The notes under the pieces: model-generated | Seen by the model: the letters and a program-made list of their open reading frames with translations, nothing else | Databases searched by the model: none | Told to the model about the DNA's origin: nothing | In this document: piece by piece, positions 63,882 through 64,000 of the stretch | Layout of the letters: each line of letters opens with the position of its first letter | Position numbering within the stretch: position 1 is the stretch's first letter | Source: Numida meleagris | Lineage: Eukaryota; Chordata; Aves; Galliformes; Numididae | DNA: 64,000 bases | Assembly (NCBI RefSeq): GCF_002078875.1 | Contig: NC_034415.1 | Span: 18,443,975-18,507,974 of the forward strand | Direction: 5' to 3' | Translations under genes and position numbers: made by a program

Positions 63882-64000
63882 GTGAGTAGTTTTCACTTGT
63901 GTCTTGATTTTGTGCTGTAAGTCAAATATATGGTATGAGATACCATCTTCCATTACTTCCAGTATTTCCTACTATATTTACTAGTATATTGTAGTCTAGT

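Noticed and set aside
1..64000. CRISPR arrays, tRNA or rRNA genes, operons, bacterial promoters
   Set aside because: None seen; the window is vertebrate intron-exon DNA.

Overview
This window looks like a piece of a bird nuclear genome. The evidence is a CR1-type LINE whose 3' end carries the characteristic ATTCTATGA tail repeats, many shorter CR1 fragments in both orientations, two closely related solo LTRs, and one large spliced gene in AT-rich DNA. I see no bacterial, phage or CRISPR features. I cannot fix the species from the sequence.

The only protein-coding host gene I can support is the forward-strand ADGRL4 gene (also called ELTD1 or ETL), an endothelial adhesion G-protein-coupled receptor. 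Ten consecutive coding exons are visible, from 12281 to 63881. They encode, in order, a first EGF-like domain, two calcium-binding EGF-like domains, a short linker, the GAIN domain, the GPS autoproteolysis motif with an intact H-L|T cleavage site, TM1 and the start of TM2. All exon junctions have AG/GT borders and their phases agree. The three EGF exons are symmetric phase 1-1 cassettes. The signal-peptide exon was not found in the window and probably lies upstream of base 1. The rest of the seven-helix domain lies beyond 64000.

Layout: 1-12280 is upstream DNA, probably intron 1, with a 5'-truncated reverse-strand CR1 (991-2305), an old LINE remnant, solo LTR A (6881-7394), two diverged copies of an unidentified repeat (about 7485-7800 and 9385-9680), and CR1 tails. 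The EGF1 exon is at 12281-12430. A 35.6 kb intron follows (12431-48035) with old CR1 pieces, solo LTR B (29314-29841), possible ancient SINE cores, simple repeats and hairpins. From 48036 to 63881 the other nine exons are closely spaced, including one intron of only 86 bp.

I found no clear undescribed system. The items most worth a second look are the third EGF cassette, the possible truncated receptor products from intron retention, the two LTRs that differ by loss of a TATA-containing segment, the paired unknown repeat, and an orphan open stretch with a splice-like acceptor at 47263-47430.
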